A DNA stretch of 64,000 nucleotides from Clostridia bacterium (GTDB lineage: Bacteria; Bacillota; Clostridia; Lachnospirales; Lachnospiraceae). The position numbers were made by a program, and so were the translations under genes. Under the pieces are notes generated by a model. That model was not told the origin of the DNA. It saw only the letters and a program-made list of their open reading frames with translations, and did not search any database. Location of the stretch: contig CAJTIM010000008.1 of assembly GCA_910576325.1 (NCBI GenBank), positions 62,001 through 126,000 of the forward strand, written 5' to 3'. Positions 16,944 to 25,582 of the stretch are shown here, piece after piece. Positions within the stretch are counted from its first letter, which is position 1. Every line of letters starts with the position of its first letter.

Positions 16944-17822
16944 TTACAGCTCTACTCTTTTTCGGTTAGAAATAAACATGGAAAGAGCAGTTACCATAAG
17001 TGCAAACGTAAATTCTACGACTGCTATTGCCATTCCGTACCCATACTGTTTGTCCTGAAAGGTCGTGGTATACATGTAGGACACAATGGATTCCGAGTAA
17101 TGATTGGGTCCTCCACCTGTGAGTATATAGACATACTCATAAATCTTAAGAGCGCCCGTGAGAATAAATATAACAATGGAGGAAATAGTCCCCCGCAGCA
17201 TGGGCAGCATCACCTTGGTAATCTGCTGCCTTTTGCTGCAGCCGTCAATCAGACTGGCCTCCAGTACCTCTCCCGGCAGATTTTTGATCCCGAGCTGCCA
17301 CAGAACCATATAAAAGCCCAGACCGCTCCAGACACATACCATACCGATGGAATAAGGGCTTAAGCTCTTTCCTCCAATCCACTGCAGGGCCAGCGCATCC
17401 AGACCTGTTGAGCGCAGCACGCTGTTTACAAGACCGCTCACCGGATCCAGCATAAACAGCCAGATAAGACCTGCTATGGCCCCCGGAATCACATAGGGCG
17501 CAAACAGAACGGTTTTGTAAATTGTATTTTTACGGCTGGTCTCGCGAAGCAGATAAGCCAGAGAAAAGGAAACAGGCAGCGTCAAAATCAGATTGATGGC
17601 TGCCATTTTCAAAGTATTGGCAATCGAAACACCGAGCAGTTTATCCGTAAACAGGAGCTTATAATTCTTAAAGTTATTCCATACGGCCTGACCAACGCCC
17701 CGGTAGCTGGTGAAGCTGTATCCGAAGGCTAAAAAAAGCGGAAGGATAAACAGCAGGGTAAAGGCCAGAAACATGGGCAGCGAAAAGAGTAAAAATTTCT
17801 TTTTCGTATAGATATGATGCAT
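16944..17822 (-). CDS. Carbohydrate ABC transporter permease (MalF type)
   Basis: A 292-residue sugar permease starting MHHIYTKKKFLLFSLPMFLA with about six membrane helices and the coupling loop LEASLIDGCSKRQQITKVMLP. It lies between the binding-protein gene and the MalG-type gene. The 83-base gap to the binding-protein gene holds a GC-rich hairpin that may lower downstream expression relative to the binding protein. Confidence 0.93.
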   Translation of the reverse strand: MHHIYTKKKFLLFSLPMFLAFTLLFILPLFLAFGYSFTSYRGVGQAVWNNFKNYKLLFTDKLLGVSIANTLKMAAINLILTLPVSFSLAYLLRETSRKNTIYKTVLFAPYVIPGAIAGLIWLFMLDPVSGLVNSVLRSTGLDALALQWIGGKSLSPYSIGMVCVWSGLGFYMVLWQLGIKNLPGEVLEASLIDGCSKRQQITKVMLPMLRGTISSIVIFILTGALKIYEYVYILTGGGPNHYSESIVSYMYTTTFQDKQYGYGMAIAVVEFTFALMVTALSMFISNRKRVEL

Positions 17823-17852
17823 GAAACACCGCCTCTCCTTGTATTCTCATTG

Positions 17853-17894
17853 CCGGCCGCTGCTACGGATACAAGTGCCTGCAGCTGCGGCCGG
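17853..17894 (-). terminator. Intergenic hairpin after the sugar-binding-protein gene
   Basis: CCGGCCGC arms at 17853-17860 and 17887-17894 form a strong stem without a U-run, between the binding-protein stop and the MalF-type start. Such hairpins often stabilise the upstream mRNA or partly attenuate; full termination is unlikely. Confidence 0.45.
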
Positions 17895-17905
17895 TTTGCA
17901 TTTGT

Positions 17906-19276
17906 CTATAACCGATCCGCCCAGTCCTGAATCTGAGACAGGGCCTCGTCCACATCAATGGTCTGACTCAGCAGCGAGGTCAGTGCATTCCAGTAAACGG
18001 AAACCAGGGAGCTGTCCGGACAGACGGAAGTGGGATCCACAACGGAAATCACATCCGCCTGAGCCGCTTCCATGGTTATCATGCCTACGGGTCCCAGGGT
18101 CACAGCGTCCGTATCCACGGCTGCCGCCGGAATATGTCCGAAGCTTTCAATCTCAATCTTCGTACGCTCCGGGCTGGTCAGCCATTTGCAGAAGACAGCG
18201 GCAGCCTCAGCCTTTGCTGGATCGTCTGCAAGCCTGGAACCGAAGGCAATGACCCAGGAATAGGGACGCATCCCGCTTTTTCCCGAAAGAACGCCGTCGG
18301 AAAACTCTGGGCCAAAATTAAACACAATCTCATCCGCAATGGCACATTCATCCATATCCTTCATTTTCCAGCTTCCGCAGGCATACATGGCCGCACCGCC
18401 GCCTACAAAAAGCTCCTGGGCCTGAGTATTGTTCATTGAAGTGATATTCTCCGGAAAAGCGCCTGCCTGGGCCAGCTCCAAAACCCGTTCAAATGGTTTC
18501 CGCAGCTCGTCACAATCCGCAGCCTTTACTTCACCGCTCATGATCTTCTCCCACGTCTCGGCAGTCAGGCCGTATCTGGAAAACCACGCATGATATCCCC
18601 ACAGAGGCCACGGATCCAGTCCGCCGTGTGCGATAGGGGTGATTCCTTTTTGCTTGAAAACTTTAACACAGTTAAGAAAATCTTCCCATGTTTCCGGAAT
18701 CTCAAGGCCCGCGTCCTCAAAGATTGCCTTATTGTAGTACCAGCCCTGTATCTCGGTTTCTGTAGGAAATGCATAGAAGGTTCCCTGTGAGTAGTAATTG
18801 TTTGTAGCCATATCAAGGGCCCCATCCTTGAATCTTCCTGTAAAATCCGTATCCGTCCCCAGATAATCCTGCATATCATAGAGAACATCCGCTTCGATCA
18901 TCTCTTTGATAAAGCTTCCGCTGTTCATCTCCATCATATCGGGAAGCTGATTTCCGCCTGCCGCCAGCTGGTACTTGGTCTGCTGATCCTCATTTCCCGC
19001 ACCCAGAGCCACACGATTTACATAAATTTCCCCCTCATATTCCTGATTGAATTCCTCCACAATCCCCTTCAAATAATAGGCGTCATCCTCAGAGCCATCC
19101 CCCATCGTCCAAAACTCCAGTTCCACCGCGCCGTCTGCGGAAGCCTGTCCGGACTCACCGGCGCTTCCCTCCTCGCTTTTCCCTGCCGGATCTTCCTGTC
19201 CGCTTGTTCCGCAGGCTGCCAAGGACAGAGTCAAGGCTGCCGTCATCAAAACGGCTGTCAACTTTTTCATTTTCAT
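17906..19276 (-). CDS. Sugar ABC transporter substrate-binding lipoprotein (family 1)
   Basis: About 456 residues. Three in-frame ATGs lie at the start; the one at 19276 has the best distance to the AGGAG near 19287-19291. The signal is KKLTAVLMTAALTLSLAAC with lipobox LAAC, followed by a Gly/Ser/Glu linker and VELEFWTMGDGSEDDAYYLK, the usual beginning of solute-binding family 1. First gene of the GH36 operon. Only about 28 bases upstream of its start the host sequence gives way to a mobile element, so its original promoter has been displaced. Confidence 0.92.
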   Translation of the reverse strand: MKMKKLTAVLMTAALTLSLAACGTSGQEDPAGKSEEGSAGESGQASADGAVELEFWTMGDGSEDDAYYLKGIVEEFNQEYEGEIYVNRVALGAGNEDQQTKYQLAAGGNQLPDMMEMNSGSFIKEMIEADVLYDMQDYLGTDTDFTGRFKDGALDMATNNYYSQGTFYAFPTETEIQGWYYNKAIFEDAGLEIPETWEDFLNCVKVFKQKGITPIAHGGLDPWPLWGYHAWFSRYGLTAETWEKIMSGEVKAADCDELRKPFERVLELAQAGAFPENITSMNNTQAQELFVGGGAAMYACGSWKMKDMDECAIADEIVFNFGPEFSDGVLSGKSGMRPYSWVIAFGSRLADDPAKAEAAAVFCKWLTSPERTKIEIESFGHIPAAAVDTDAVTLGPVGMITMEAAQADVISVVDPTSVCPDSSLVSVYWNALTSLLSQTIDVDEALSQIQDWADRL

Positions 19277-19354
19277 CTGCATACCTCTCCTAATAATTTA
19301 TTTATCATTGATCTATGGGTTAAACCAGATAGGGATAAAAAATAGATATGTATC

Positions 19355-19380
19355 GGCAGGAGCATAGATTTTCTCCTGCC
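19355..19380 (-). terminator. Hairpin downstream of the recombinase gene
   Basis: GGCAGGAG (19355-19362) pairs with CTCCTGCC (19373-19380), ten bases past the recombinase stop. The U-run on the minus strand comes only about ten bases after the stem, so termination may be leaky. The same hairpin occurs inverted at about 28716-28741. Confidence 0.5.
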
Positions 19381-19390
19381 ACGCCTGTAT

Positions 19391-21049
19391 TTAGGCGGTT
19401 TGACGTTTGGTACGCTGCGTATATTCTCGTTCCATTTCCCGCATTTCCGCATCCGTGGGGATGTCCACAATCCCGACATAGGAATAGTAGATGTCGATTT
19501 GCTGTGTCCGTTTCCCGTCTTTTTTCTCACGCTCATGGACTACGATTTTATCCACAAATGCGTTTAGGACTTCGGGCGTCAGCTCGTCGATGCGGGTGTA
19601 TTTCTTGGTGACGGCTATCAGCTTGGTGACATTGGTCGCTTCCGTGTCGGCTTCGCTGACCTCGGCTGTCAAGGTTTCGATTTCCTGCTTTAGCTGTTCC
19701 TGCTCGGCTTCATATCCGTCCGACAGCTTGTAAAAGCGTTCGTCATTCAGCTTTCCGTTGACATTATCCTCATAGATTTTGCGGAACAGGCGGTCAAGCT
19801 CCTTTATCCGCTTTTCGTCCTTTTCTATCTGTTTCTGCTTTGCGGATAACTCGTATCTGCGTTCTGCAAGGGTGGCGTCAATCTGCTGTCGGATAAACAC
19901 ACGCTCAAACTGCTGTAAATAGGAGAGGAACTGCTGGAGCTGTTTCAGAACTAATTGTTTTAATGCGTCCTCTCGGATATAGTGCTGTGTACATTCCTTT
20001 GCCCTGCTCGTCCTTTTATACATGGAACAACGGAAATGCTCATATCCGTTTGCTGTGGCTAAGCTGAGTTTCGCCCCGCAGTCGGCACAATAGAGCAGCC
20101 CCGAAAAGATACTTGTCGTTCCGCTTTTGGTCGGTCTGCGTTTGTTCGCCCGTATCATCTGCACTTTTTCCCACATATCCCTGTCAATGATGGGCGTATG
20201 GGCGTCCTCGATATACGTCCGCCTGTCCTTTGCGGTTGGGATGCGTTTTTTGCTCTTGAAGCCTAAACGGGTGGATTTAAAGCTTTCCGTCACGCCGATA
20301 TATGCCACATTTTCCAGAATGGATGCAATCATAGACGTTTCCCAGTTATAGGGATGTTCCGATTTTTTTGCAACGCCGATTCCCTTTGACACCTTGTAGG
20401 CTGACGGGGTAAGCACCTTGTCTTCCCAGAGGGCTGTGGCAATGGCTGACACGCCTTTTCCCTGTATACAGAGTGAGAATATCCTGCGGACAACTGCCGC
20501 CGCTTCCTCGTCCACAAGCCAACGTGTTTTATCGTCTGGATTCCGCAAATACCCATAAGGCGGTGCGCCCAAATGCTCGCCTGCAAGCCCTTTCGCTTTC
20601 TTGACTTCCTTTACCTTTTTGCTCGTGCTTTTGGGATACCATTCGTTAAAAAGGTTGGTAAAGGCGGCAAATTCGTTGCTCTCAAGGCTGCCCGTGTCCA
20701 CGTTGTCCATGATGGCGATGAACCTCACGCCCGCTTCGGGGTAGATGATTTCGGAGTATGAGCCGACCTCGATATAGTTCCTGCCGAAGCGTGATAAGTC
20801 TTTGACAATGACGGTCTTTACAAACCCTTTTTCAATGTCCGACGACATTTCCTTAAAGCTTGGGCGGTCAAAATTCGTACCCGTATAGCCGTCGTCCACG
20901 TAGAATTTCGGGTTAGGGAAACCGTGTTCTTTTGCGTATTTCATCAGATATTCTTTCTGGTTTACAATGCTGTTGCTTTCACCTTCCCGCCCATCATCTT
21001 GGCTTAATCTACAATATAATGCCGTGAATTCTTCCTGCTGTCTTTTCAT
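19391..21049 (-). CDS. Large serine recombinase, TnpX-like
   Basis: About 552 residues from ATG 21049 (MKRQQEEFTALYCRLSQDDG) with AAGGAG upstream; the frame is open for 20 codons before it. The catalytic Ser sits in YCRLSQDD, the resolvase domain continues with VDDGYTGTNFDRPSF and IVKDLSRFGRNY. Next come the recombinase domain (PYGYLRNPDDKTRW), a zinc ribbon (LLYCADCGAKL with later Cys), a coiled coil and a DUF4368-like C-terminus ending RTKRQTA. It excises and integrates Tn4451-type elements at GA dinucleotides. Its last 190 residues are duplicated, inverted, at 28139-28705. Confidence 0.93.
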   Translation of the reverse strand: MKRQQEEFTALYCRLSQDDGREGESNSIVNQKEYLMKYAKEHGFPNPKFYVDDGYTGTNFDRPSFKEMSSDIEKGFVKTVIVKDLSRFGRNYIEVGSYSEIIYPEAGVRFIAIMDNVDTGSLESNEFAAFTNLFNEWYPKSTSKKVKEVKKAKGLAGEHLGAPPYGYLRNPDDKTRWLVDEEAAAVVRRIFSLCIQGKGVSAIATALWEDKVLTPSAYKVSKGIGVAKKSEHPYNWETSMIASILENVAYIGVTESFKSTRLGFKSKKRIPTAKDRRTYIEDAHTPIIDRDMWEKVQMIRANKRRPTKSGTTSIFSGLLYCADCGAKLSLATANGYEHFRCSMYKRTSRAKECTQHYIREDALKQLVLKQLQQFLSYLQQFERVFIRQQIDATLAERRYELSAKQKQIEKDEKRIKELDRLFRKIYEDNVNGKLNDERFYKLSDGYEAEQEQLKQEIETLTAEVSEADTEATNVTKLIAVTKKYTRIDELTPEVLNAFVDKIVVHEREKKDGKRTQQIDIYYSYVGIVDIPTDAEMREMEREYTQRTKRQTA

Positions 21050-21157
21050 AAAGCTCTCCTTTCCGACAGCAGACACGGTATTGTGAAGTGTAGGTACAGT
21101 ATACCACATCTGCCCTTAAACTTCAACGCTTTAAAGTGATAATTCTTCCGCTGCCTG

Positions 21158-21460
21158 TTATTCCCCGTCGTCATCACCCCAATTCTCATTATCATAAAAT
21201 CCATATCCCTGTGCGCTGCGCCGAAAAATATCCGTAAGCATTACAAGCAAGTCCCGCCCGTCTTTTCGGAAATGGGCGTTGACGGTGTATTCCGTGCCGC
21301 CGATTTTCTCGGTAAGGCTCATCGGCTCTGGGATGCGGACAAGGGGCGTGACGTTCTGGACAGGCGGCAGAGGGGGATATATTTTGTCTGGATTTACCAT
21401 AGGGACGTCCTTGTATTCCTCCATAATCGCCTGTATTTCTTCCTCGGACAGTCTGCTCAT
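21158..21460 (-). CDS. TnpW-like transposon-encoded small protein
   Basis: A 100-residue acidic protein. The segment MSLTEKIGGTEYTVNAHF followed by RDLLVMLTDIFRR resembles the short TnpW family of Tn4451-type elements; an N-terminal segment (SEEEIQAIMEEYKDVP) and a proline-rich linker precede it. The start overlaps the relaxase stop by four bases (21457-21460), so it is translated with the mobilization genes, and it lies just upstream of the recombinase gene. Function unknown. Confidence 0.65.
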   Translation of the reverse strand: MSRLSEEEIQAIMEEYKDVPMVNPDKIYPPLPPVQNVTPLVRIPEPMSLTEKIGGTEYTVNAHFRKDGRDLLVMLTDIFRRSAQGYGFYDNENWGDDDGE

Positions 21461-22821
21461 CGCAATGGTTCCTCCCTCCTGCGTGCTGTTTTAACTGGCT
21501 GTTTCTGTCGGTTTGACCGCTGATTTTCAATCGTGTCGTAGATTTGGTTTAAGCAGTCATCAATGTGTGCGGAGCGTTTTTCAATCCTGTCTGCATATTT
21601 CAGCCGCTTCCTAAGCTCCGTTATCCGCTCCGTCACGCACCGTTTTTCTTCCCGAATTTTTTCTTTTTCGGCTGGTGTGGCACGGCGTACCTTGTTCCGC
21701 ACGTGCTGGCGGTAGTCAATCAGTTTATTCATTTCGGTCTGGTTTTTCTCCCTGTCGGCGTGTAAGTCGGAGAGGGTGGAAATGTTATGCTTGGACATAT
21801 ACCGTACCTGTGTGGTGATTTCATCTAACTTCCGCAATTCCTCTTTCATCAGCGGGCTTGTCGGCTTGTAGTCCGTGCCTTTGGGGAATATCCCCAACTG
21901 ATAGCACCAGTAGTAATACAACGCTAAAATCCCCGTGGTTTTTTGATGTGGTTTCCATGCATTTTTATACTGCTCTGGCATATGGGGAGAGTAGGAAATC
22001 TTTGCTTTGTAGTTCCCATATCGGGAAGCCCCGCCTAAACATGACCGTATGAAATTGGGGGTTAGCCGCTCGTCAAGCGTGTCTAATCTCGTGAAATGTT
22101 TGTATTTCGGCAGCTTCATTTTCCAATGGCTGCCCGAAAAATCAACCTCATATCCCTTATCGGCAAGGTATTTCATCATGTGCTGTAAATCCCTGCTCCC
22201 ATTGATTGCCTCCCTTAAATCCTCCCGATAGACATTGTACCGTGTGGGTTTTCCGTTCTTTTCGTCCAGATAAAGCGGTCTGGATGGTGCTTTCTTGGGG
22301 TTTTCAATCACCGATAAACCGTACTCTCGGCATAAGCGGTCGGACGCTTCCCTCAACCTTTTCTGTTCTGATTTTGAGTAATTATATTTCTGTCCGTCTA
22401 TGAAAGAAACAGAGTTGAAACAAAAATGATTGTGCAGATGCCCTTTGTCAAGATGAGTGGCAACAATTATCTGGTATTTATCGCCCCACATTTCCCCTGC
22501 TAATTTTAATCCGATTTCGTGGCACTGTTCGGGCGTTACCTCGTCTGGTTTGAAGCTCTGGTATCCGTGCCATGCAATATATCCGCCTGTCTTTTGGTAC
22601 TGCTTCTTTGTCAAAATCATCTGTTGCAAGGCGGTTTCTTTCAGAGCGTTGATTGCGGAAACATACTCGCCCTCGTTTGTTTTTAACGGATTCTTCACAT
22701 AGGAGAACACGTCAAAGAAGTCCTGCATATCTTCATTCGGCATGGTCTTTTCTGGATTTTCCACATAATCAATGAGGTCTTTCAGCCGCCCTTTGATATG
22801 CCATAAGCTCGTTGTTGCCAT
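21457..22821 (-). CDS. Relaxase / mobilization nuclease (MOBP-like)
   Basis: A 454-residue relaxase. The early segment MATTSLWHIKGRLKDLIDYV and the histidine cluster THLDKGHLHNHFCFNSVSF (the 3H metal site) followed by KYNYSKSEQKRLREASDRL are typical of MobA/VirD2-type relaxases in Clostridia. The C-terminal half is helical and charged. It nicks oriT and pilots the strand during mobilization by a helper element; no conjugation machinery is present here, so the element is mobilizable, not self-transmissible. It follows MobC by one base. Confidence 0.92.
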   Translation of the reverse strand: MATTSLWHIKGRLKDLIDYVENPEKTMPNEDMQDFFDVFSYVKNPLKTNEGEYVSAINALKETALQQMILTKKQYQKTGGYIAWHGYQSFKPDEVTPEQCHEIGLKLAGEMWGDKYQIIVATHLDKGHLHNHFCFNSVSFIDGQKYNYSKSEQKRLREASDRLCREYGLSVIENPKKAPSRPLYLDEKNGKPTRYNVYREDLREAINGSRDLQHMMKYLADKGYEVDFSGSHWKMKLPKYKHFTRLDTLDERLTPNFIRSCLGGASRYGNYKAKISYSPHMPEQYKNAWKPHQKTTGILALYYYWCYQLGIFPKGTDYKPTSPLMKEELRKLDEITTQVRYMSKHNISTLSDLHADREKNQTEMNKLIDYRQHVRNKVRRATPAEKEKIREEKRCVTERITELRKRLKYADRIEKRSAHIDDCLNQIYDTIENQRSNRQKQPVKTARRREEPLR

Positions 22822-22822
22822 A

Positions 22823-23179
22823 TCAGACCGCCCCCTGTTCCATCAGTTCTTCTACATTAAATCGTAGTGGGAGAGTTATTTTCTGTTGCAGTTCTAAGAT
22901 AAAATCCTCAATCTCCTTACAGATTTCGGCGGCGGTTAGATAGTAGGGAACACACTTTTTGAAAGCGTCATGCACCTCATAGAGCTTGTTTAGCAGTTCC
23001 CAAAACTCGGTTTTAGGCTGTGGCTGAGGGGCGTTTCCCTTGCATAACTGGCGCATAAATTCGGCGGTGGACAGACCGCAAGCGGCGGCGCACTGCTTTA
23101 ATTTTTCATGTTCTTCCTCGTTCAATCGGACAGTAATCGGGACACTCCGCACAACCTTTTCTGATTTTTCTCTGCTCAT
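22823..23179 (-). CDS. MobC-type relaxosome accessory protein
   Basis: About 118 residues from ATG 23179 (MSREKSEKVVRSVPITVRL) with GGAGG about ten bases upstream. The frame is open upstream, but the residues there are not protein-like. A ribbon-helix-helix segment (PITVRLNEEEHEKLKQCAAACGL) is followed by the MobC-like helical part. It helps the relaxase melt and recognise oriT. Hairpins that may form oriT lie directly upstream at 23223-23291. Confidence 0.85.
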   Translation of the reverse strand: MSREKSEKVVRSVPITVRLNEEEHEKLKQCAAACGLSTAEFMRQLCKGNAPQPQPKTEFWELLNKLYEVHDAFKKCVPYYLTAAEICKEIEDFILELQQKITLPLRFNVEELMEQGAV

Positions 23180-23222
23180 TTTCCTCAATCCTCCAGTCTT
23201 ATTTTTCTTTCTTCGGGGTAAA

Positions 23223-23291
23223 CAGGGGATGTCCCCTGAGTAAGTTACGCCCACTTGTTTTGTGTGGGCGGGATTGTGGCTGACACAATCC
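23223..23291. other. Candidate oriT: three adjacent inverted repeats
   Basis: Directly upstream of the mobC start lie CAGGGGA-TG-TCCCCTG (23223-23238), CGCCCAC ... GTGGGCG (23248-23254 / 23264-23270) and GGATTGTG ... CACAATCC (23271-23278 / 23284-23291). Hairpin clusters next to mobC-relaxase genes are the usual oriT arrangement. The nick site is not identified. Confidence 0.5.
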
Positions 23292-23751
23292 GATGCTCGC
23301 TATCTCTGTGGACAACGCCGCAGAGCATTTTTCCTGTGCAGCAGTATTCTTCCATACCTGCCTTACCCGCCGAAAAGAAAATCCTATGTCCTTTCCACCT
23401 CCGTTCTGGATTCGATTTTTCTTGACTTTTGGATAAATGAAAAAGCCGCCACACCGCACCACGAATGACAGGAGTGTTTTCTCCTGCTCAGATTCGCAAT
23501 GCTATGTAACGGCTTTGGGATTCAAAACCTTGCTGCCATACGCCAGCCGAAAAGGACGACTTACGTTCGGCGGCAGTCAGCCTTATCCATTGGCTGACAT
23601 TTCATTCTTCCATCTATGTGCTATTTCATTTTCAATCTTCCAATTCCCTCATGGGTATTTCAGAATACCATAGCGGCTGTACCCATGTCAATACTTTGGG
23701 CAAACTTTTTAGTATTCCCTGTGGACGGGAATTTTATTCATATAATTTTAA
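23292..23751. other. Gene-free stretch between mobC and the sigma-like gene
   Basis: No convincing gene is visible. A CAGGAG/CTCCTG hairpin lies near 23469-23487, and imperfect palindromes around 23650 and 23715. The content fits the noncoding, structure-rich transfer region of a mobilizable element. Confidence 0.5.
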
Positions 23752-23783
23752 ATTGGGTGGGGAAATTTTATCCCCCACCCAAT
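23752..23783 (-). terminator. Terminator-like hairpin of the sigma-like gene
   Basis: ATTGGGTGGGG (23752-23762) pairs perfectly with CCCCACCCAAT (23773-23783), an 11-bp stem; on the minus strand it is followed by TTTAAAATT. It lies about 30 bases after the sigma-like gene stop. Confidence 0.65.
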
Positions 23784-23814
23784 AGCCCGCCAGAAAGCTG
23801 CCTTTATTAGCTGG

Positions 23815-24240
23815 TTATAAAATCTTCCGCAGCTTTTTCCGCAGATGGTCTAGCCTTGCATAGATAGCACCCGTTGTCAATCCCACAAGCGGGGCGATTT
23901 CCTTTGTGGAATAGCCCTGCATTTTCAGCAGGATGATTTGCAGGGTACGCCTGTCCACCGTAAGCAATGCCCGATACAGAGTTTCGTCCTCAATCTCGTC
24001 CAGTAAATCAGCAACCGTCTTTAGCTCGGTATTCTGTTCCCTGTCTGCCATCCCCTCAAGGTATTCACCGAAGTCGCTTGTCCAATGGTAAAACCGCCTG
24101 TTGGAATTGAAGTCTGCCCTGTCGTCTGTGCGGATTTGTTCAATGGTGGTTTCATCAACTCCGTGTTCCCTCAATATTTTTTCCTCGGTTTCTTTCCAGA
24201 TAAGCCATTTCCTGTTCTCCCGTCCGTTGTTGTATGCCAT
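23815..24240 (-). CDS. Sigma-70 region 4-like regulator of the mobile element
   Basis: About 141 residues from ATG 24240 (MAYNNGRENRKWLIWKE), preceded by GGAGG with eight-base spacing. The N-terminal two-thirds are charged and lack a clear region 2. The C-terminus is a region 4 helix-turn-helix: DRRTLQIILLKMQGYSTKEIAPLVGLTTGAIYARLDHLRKKLRK. Such small sigma-like proteins are common on Tn916/ICE-type elements and regulate element genes. Whether it acts as a true sigma factor or as a DNA-binding activator cannot be told. Confidence 0.8.
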   Translation of the reverse strand: MAYNNGRENRKWLIWKETEEKILREHGVDETTIEQIRTDDRADFNSNRRFYHWTSDFGEYLEGMADREQNTELKTVADLLDEIEDETLYRALLTVDRRTLQIILLKMQGYSTKEIAPLVGLTTGAIYARLDHLRKKLRKIL

Positions 24241-24746
24241 TCTTTTTTCCTCCAATCTGAATTTTTGAAATGTAATAATCCAGATTGGATAGGCGGCGAA
24301 CGGCAGCCAACAGCGGAAACAGCCCTTCGGCACATTCCGATAAAAAACGACAAAAGAAAAACCGCAAAGGTTCCGTGACCTTTACGGTTTAGAGAGATTT
24401 TAGTTCCAATATGTAGAAATATGACTTCTACTTGCAGGGTACAAAGCCCCCATGTACTGACGAGGAGTTTTTTAACAGGCTGTCCGCCCATCCCCGATAT
24501 GATATATGTAAATAGAATTTGCTATTTGCAGGCAATAAAAATCCCTCCAAACTTCAAAAAGCGAAGTCGGAGGGTGGTCAGGGTATGACGAAATAGCCCA
24601 CCCGAACATCGTTTTTTTTATTTGGTGGGCTTGTCCTACCTATGATTATAGAAAGAACAAATATGTAAAAAATATCATTACATAAATAGATAATATATCT
24701 ATAAATTTTGGCAAGCACTAAAATAAATGAATTTCTTTAATAAACC
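24241..24746. other. Hairpin-rich gene-free region upstream of the sigma-like gene
   Basis: No gene is supported. Three imperfect or perfect inverted repeats stand out: AAACCGCAAAGG/CCTTTACGGTTT (24359-24390), CCCTCCAAACTTC/GAAGTCGGAGGG (about 24543-24574) and AGCCCACC/GGTGGGCT (24595-24631, with eight T in the loop). These may be terminators, attenuators or transfer-region structures. Confidence 0.5.
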
Positions 24747-24774
24747 AATACCCCGCTGTAAACAGCGGGGTATT
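24747..24774 (-). terminator. Strong palindrome downstream of the secreted sensor-domain protein
   Basis: AATACCCCGCTGT (24747-24759) and ACAGCGGGGTATT (24762-24774) form a 13-bp perfect stem with a two-base loop, 58 bases after the stop at 24833. It would end the BlaI/BlaR-like operon and is nearly symmetrical, so it may act both ways. Confidence 0.6.
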
Positions 24775-24832
24775 AACTCTCGTGATGATCGCCAAATATC
24801 CACGCAGACACATTTGCTTGAGCCGTTTCTTT

Positions 24833-25522
24833 CTATTTAGCTTTTATAATAATGGTTTTTACTGGCTTGGAATTATAAGTGAGAGTAAAATTAAAATTCC
24901 TGCCGATAGAGAGCAGTACAGAACCATTTTTTTTCTTTTTCCCTATATCATGTATATCTAAATTTTTGCCGATAATTTGGAATGCAAAGTCTTTTGGCAC
25001 TTTTTTAAAATATACATAATCTCTATTTGAAGATTTGATAATGTACCATTTATTCTTAGTGCATCTTTTTTTAATAACTTTCTTAATTCCGACAGGGACA
25101 TCTTTAAACTGGCAACGCTCAATGTCAGTATACTCTTTTTTCTTGTGAGGTTTCGTATTCTCAGTGGGATGTTTTGGAACAAAACCAAGCATATCTTTCA
25201 ATATTTTATTCGCTTTCTTTTTTGGTATCCGTATCAGCCTGCTAATATTTCCAGCTTTATTTCTCAACAGACGTATATCAATTGTGCCATCAATATCCAC
25301 GAAGCTGTATTCAAAAGAACGGTCAGCCCTTTCATCAAAAAAAATACGGATACGCTTATTTTTATAAAAGAACGCATCATCTTTCTTTATAATACCTAAT
25401 TGGGCATATTCAGAAACATGCTTACTAGATGGCGTACCCTTTGCAGATGCAGCTATTGGCATAGAAACCATGAATATAAAAATAAATATTGTAACTATTG
25501 AAAAAATTGTTTTTCTTTTCAT
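24833..25522 (-). CDS. Secreted protein homologous to the sensor domain of the adjacent BlaR1-like protein
   Basis: A 229-residue basic protein with a signal peptide (MKRKTIFSIVTIFIFIFM ... AASA). GGAGG precedes the ATG. After the signal the sequence tracks the extracellular domain of the BlaR1-like protein next door: FFYKNKRIRIFFDERADRSF matches YYYQGVRIRIFMDLRENKSF, then DGTIDIRLLRNK matches EGTVDIRLIRSK, KANKIL matches EADEIL, WYIIKSSNRDYVYFKKVPKDFAFQ matches WYVINDKEYQYVYFNGLTANYAFQ. I know no name for this domain. A soluble copy of a receptor domain beside the receptor suggests ligand binding, feedback or protection. Confidence 0.75.
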   Translation of the reverse strand: MKRKTIFSIVTIFIFIFMVSMPIAASAKGTPSSKHVSEYAQLGIIKKDDAFFYKNKRIRIFFDERADRSFEYSFVDIDGTIDIRLLRNKAGNISRLIRIPKKKANKILKDMLGFVPKHPTENTKPHKKKEYTDIERCQFKDVPVGIKKVIKKRCTKNKWYIIKSSNRDYVYFKKVPKDFAFQIIGKNLDIHDIGKKKKNGSVLLSIGRNFNFTLTYNSKPVKTIIIKAK

Positions 25523-25582
25523 TTGAAATTATCCTCCTTTATCCGCTCTTTATGGCATACCAGTTTCAATACCATGCTTCCA

